The translations under genes and the position numbers were made by a program. From assembly GCA_005805045.1 (NCBI GenBank), contig SYNW01000018.1, positions 1 to 7,245 of the forward strand: a stretch of 7,245 bases of DNA. The letters run 5' to 3'. This document shows positions 5,802 through 7,245 of the stretch, piece by piece (the first letter of the stretch is position 1; each line of letters begins with the position of its first letter). This DNA is from Actinomycetota bacterium. Lineage in GTDB: Bacteria > Actinomycetota > Acidimicrobiia > Acidimicrobiales > Ilumatobacteraceae. The notes under the pieces were generated by a model. It worked only from the letters and a program-made list of their open reading frames with translations, was not told the origin of the DNA and searched no databases.

Positions 5802-5816
5802 ATTAAATAGCAAATA

Positions 5817-6572
5817 CTAATTCGTGCGGGTGGTGATGATCGTGGCGTCGGGCAGTTGCGCGGCGAGGTTGACGAAGTTGCCGTCCAGCCACCACGTTGA
5901 ACCACTGCCTGCAAGTGTCGGTTCGACGCCGCTCGCTTGGGCGATTTTTTCTTTCCAGATTGCAAGGCGTGGTTCGACCTTGATCGCCGCCGGTTCCAGA
6001 TCGTTGACACCCGAATGCTTGAGCGATGTCTTGCAAAAATCTGTGAGTTGATCGAACGCTCGATACACCCCAGGTGTTGAAACTCGAAATGGAGGCAGGA
6101 CGAGAGTGATTTCGCGTGAAACTTTTTTCAGCGGATTAACAATTTCGCCGATGCCGGTGACTCGCGCCCGGCCACCGACCATGCAAAACGCGATGTCGGC
6201 GCCAAGTTTTGCTGCAATCACCAAATCGGTGAACCCAGCCCAGCGCAAGATTGCTGCTGCATCGGCGGATCCGCCACCGAGGCCGCCACCAGAAGGGATG
6301 TTCTTGGTGATCGAAACATGGGCTTGACGGTTGGCGAGTTTTAAAGCCTTGGCTGCGAGGTTGTTAGAAATTTCGTCGGTCGCAATGTCGCCGGCGAACT
6401 TGCCCTTAATTTCGAAGCCACTTCGCGCAGGGTCGAGGATCAACTCGTCGGCGAGCTCGAGTGTGACCATCTCGGCGTCAATTAAGTGAAAGCCATCTTG
6501 ACGAATGCCTGTGACGCGAAGTGAAAGCGTGAGTTTGGCCGGTGCGACGAGCGAAACGTTTTGTGGGCTCAT
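5817..6572 (-). CDS. ispE: 4-diphosphocytidyl-2-C-methyl-D-erythritol kinase IspE
   Basis: IspE phosphorylates CDP-methylerythritol in the MEP pathway to isoprenoid precursors. It is a GHMP kinase of 251 residues, shorter than the usual 280-310. Motifs: the substrate strand APAKLTLSLRVTG (10-22) with catalytic Lys13, followed by DGFHLIDAEM; the ATP loop PSGGGLGGGSADAA (93-106); the catalytic loop GADIAFCMVGG (124-134) with Asp126; and the C-terminal glycine motif LAGSGSTWW. The Asn that normally follows PAK-x in IspE is Thr15 here. I chose ATG at 6572, which shares ATGA with the rsmA stop; an upstream start at 6623 in the same frame would lie inside rsmA and add 17 unrelated residues. It is coupled to rsmA, and its 3' end faces the convergent glycosyltransferase gene. 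Confidence 0.94.
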   Translation of the reverse strand: MSPQNVSLVAPAKLTLSLRVTGIRQDGFHLIDAEMVTLELADELILDPARSGFEIKGKFAGDIATDEISNNLAAKALKLANRQAHVSITKNIPSGGGLGGGSADAAAILRWAGFTDLVIAAKLGADIAFCMVGGRARVTGIGEIVNPLKKVSREITLVLPPFRVSTPGVYRAFDQLTDFCKTSLKHSGVNDLEPAAIKVEPRLAIWKEKIAQASGVEPTLAGSGSTWWLDGNFVNLAAQLPDATIITTRTN

Positions 6573-7245
6573 CTTGTTGAGCCTGCCAGGCGACTGTCGA
6601 TTGATTTGCGCAAGCGACCCCACGCCGCCAAGTCAAGTTGTTCGGCCCGTGATTCGGGGTTGACATCAGCGGTTGCGAAATCATCAGGGGTTGCGATGTC
6701 AACAAGCGCGCGACGCAACATTTTGCGGCGCTTGGCGAAGCCCGCCCGCACCAACGCAAACAGCTCTTTGGCAACGACACCACTTACGCCCGGTTCAGTG
6801 CGCCGACGAATCTCAACCAGTGCCGAATCGACACGCGGTTGCGGATAAAAAACTGAGGGTGGCACTTGTCCGACGATTTTAGAATTTGCCCAATAATCGA
6901 TCTTCACGCTCACCGCGCCGTAAGGGTCGGTGCCGGCACGCGCGACAAGTCGATCGGCGACTTCACTCTGCACCATTACCAACATGTGTTCGACTTCGGC
7001 GATGCCATCCAGCAAATCGGCGACGATGATCGTCGCCACGTTGTAGGGCAAGTTGGCCACGACATGCCAGTGTTTCGTCTTGGCGAGCAGTGGCTCCCAG
7101 TCGAGTTGCATTGCGTCGGCGTGGATCACTTCGACGTTTGCGAGATGCCCCGTGTTCTCCCGCAATACTTCGACTAGGCCATTATCAATTTCGACCGCCA
7201 CGACGTTTGCGCCAGTCTCGGCCAGTGCAAGTGTCAGTGAGCCCA
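6569..7245 (-). CDS. rsmA: 16S rRNA (adenine-N6,N6)-dimethyltransferase RsmA/KsgA, N-terminus cut by right edge
   Basis: RsmA dimethylates two adjacent adenines in the 3' terminal hairpin of 16S rRNA, a late step of 30S maturation. About 225 codons are present; the first part, about 50 residues including the start of the SAM-binding loop, lies beyond the window. Visible: the end of SAM motif I (GSLTLALAETGANVVAVEID), the catalytic motif NLPYNVAT, MVQSEVADRL, then YGAVSVKIDYWA, VPPSVFYPQPRVDSALVEI and the C-terminal AGFAKRRKMLRRAL, all in family order. The frame is open to the window end. The stop shares ATGA with ispE, the usual rsmA-ispE pairing in Actinomycetota. Confidence 0.96.
   Translation of the reverse strand, partial: GSLTLALAETGANVVAVEIDNGLVEVLRENTGHLANVEVIHADAMQLDWEPLLAKTKHWHVVANLPYNVATIIVADLLDGIAEVEHMLVMVQSEVADRLVARAGTDPYGAVSVKIDYWANSKIVGQVPPSVFYPQPRVDSALVEIRRRTEPGVSGVVAKELFALVRAGFAKRRKMLRRALVDIATPDDFATADVNPESRAEQLDLAAWGRLRKSIDSRLAGSTR

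Noticed and set aside
4377..5816. Genomic island inserted at the tRNA-Gln gene
   Set aside because: The glycosyltransferase segment lies on the 5' side of the tRNA, beyond bS22; there is no integrase and no repeated tRNA 3' end, so a tRNA-targeted integration is not supported.
6573..6623. Upstream start for IspE inside rsmA
   Set aside because: The 17 extra residues are not IspE-like, and ATG 6572 forms the standard ATGA overlap with rsmA.

Overview
The window is ordinary bacterial chromosome, most likely from an actinomycete (Actinomycetota). The order rsmA-ispE-(tRNA-Gln)-glmU-prs-rplY-pth-mfd is the conserved actinobacterial arrangement. A 30-codon, extremely basic bS22-type ribosomal protein gene is present. 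Moderate GC and the IspE sequence style (AKLTLSLRVTG near the N-terminus) make me lean to an Acidimicrobiia-like lineage; that placement is inference from memory of the families.

Layout. Nearly everything reads on the minus strand, so transcription runs from right to left. From the right edge: the C-terminal three quarters or more of rsmA/ksgA (16S rRNA dimethyltransferase, cut by the window), overlapping ispE by ATGA. The order is then interrupted by a plus-strand glycosyltransferase family 2 gene (4944-5801) in visibly AT-richer DNA, with a 324-nt gene-poor stretch to its left. Next come the plus-strand bS22 gene (4527-4619) and, divergent from it, tRNA-Gln(UUG). The minus-strand block resumes with glmU, prs (GTGA overlap), rplY, pth and the N-terminal 263 codons of mfd, which runs off the left edge.

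How the genes work together. Most are housekeeping functions in translation (RsmA, tRNA-Gln, bS22, bL25, Pth), precursor supply (IspE for isoprenoids, GlmU for UDP-GlcNAc, Prs for PRPP) and transcription-coupled repair (Mfd). The junctions glmU/prs, rplY/pth and pth/mfd are very tight and lack clear Shine-Dalgarno sequences, which suggests translational coupling. The only sizeable gap in the left block, 112 nt between prs and rplY, holds two hairpins, each followed by a T run, and a strong ribosome binding site for rplY.

Most notable: GlmU keeps a complete uridyltransferase domain but ends partway through the left-handed beta-helix, without the acetyltransferase active site, and prs starts inside its last codons, so no room is left for the missing half. 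No CRISPR array, transposase, phage gene or obviously new multi-gene system is visible.
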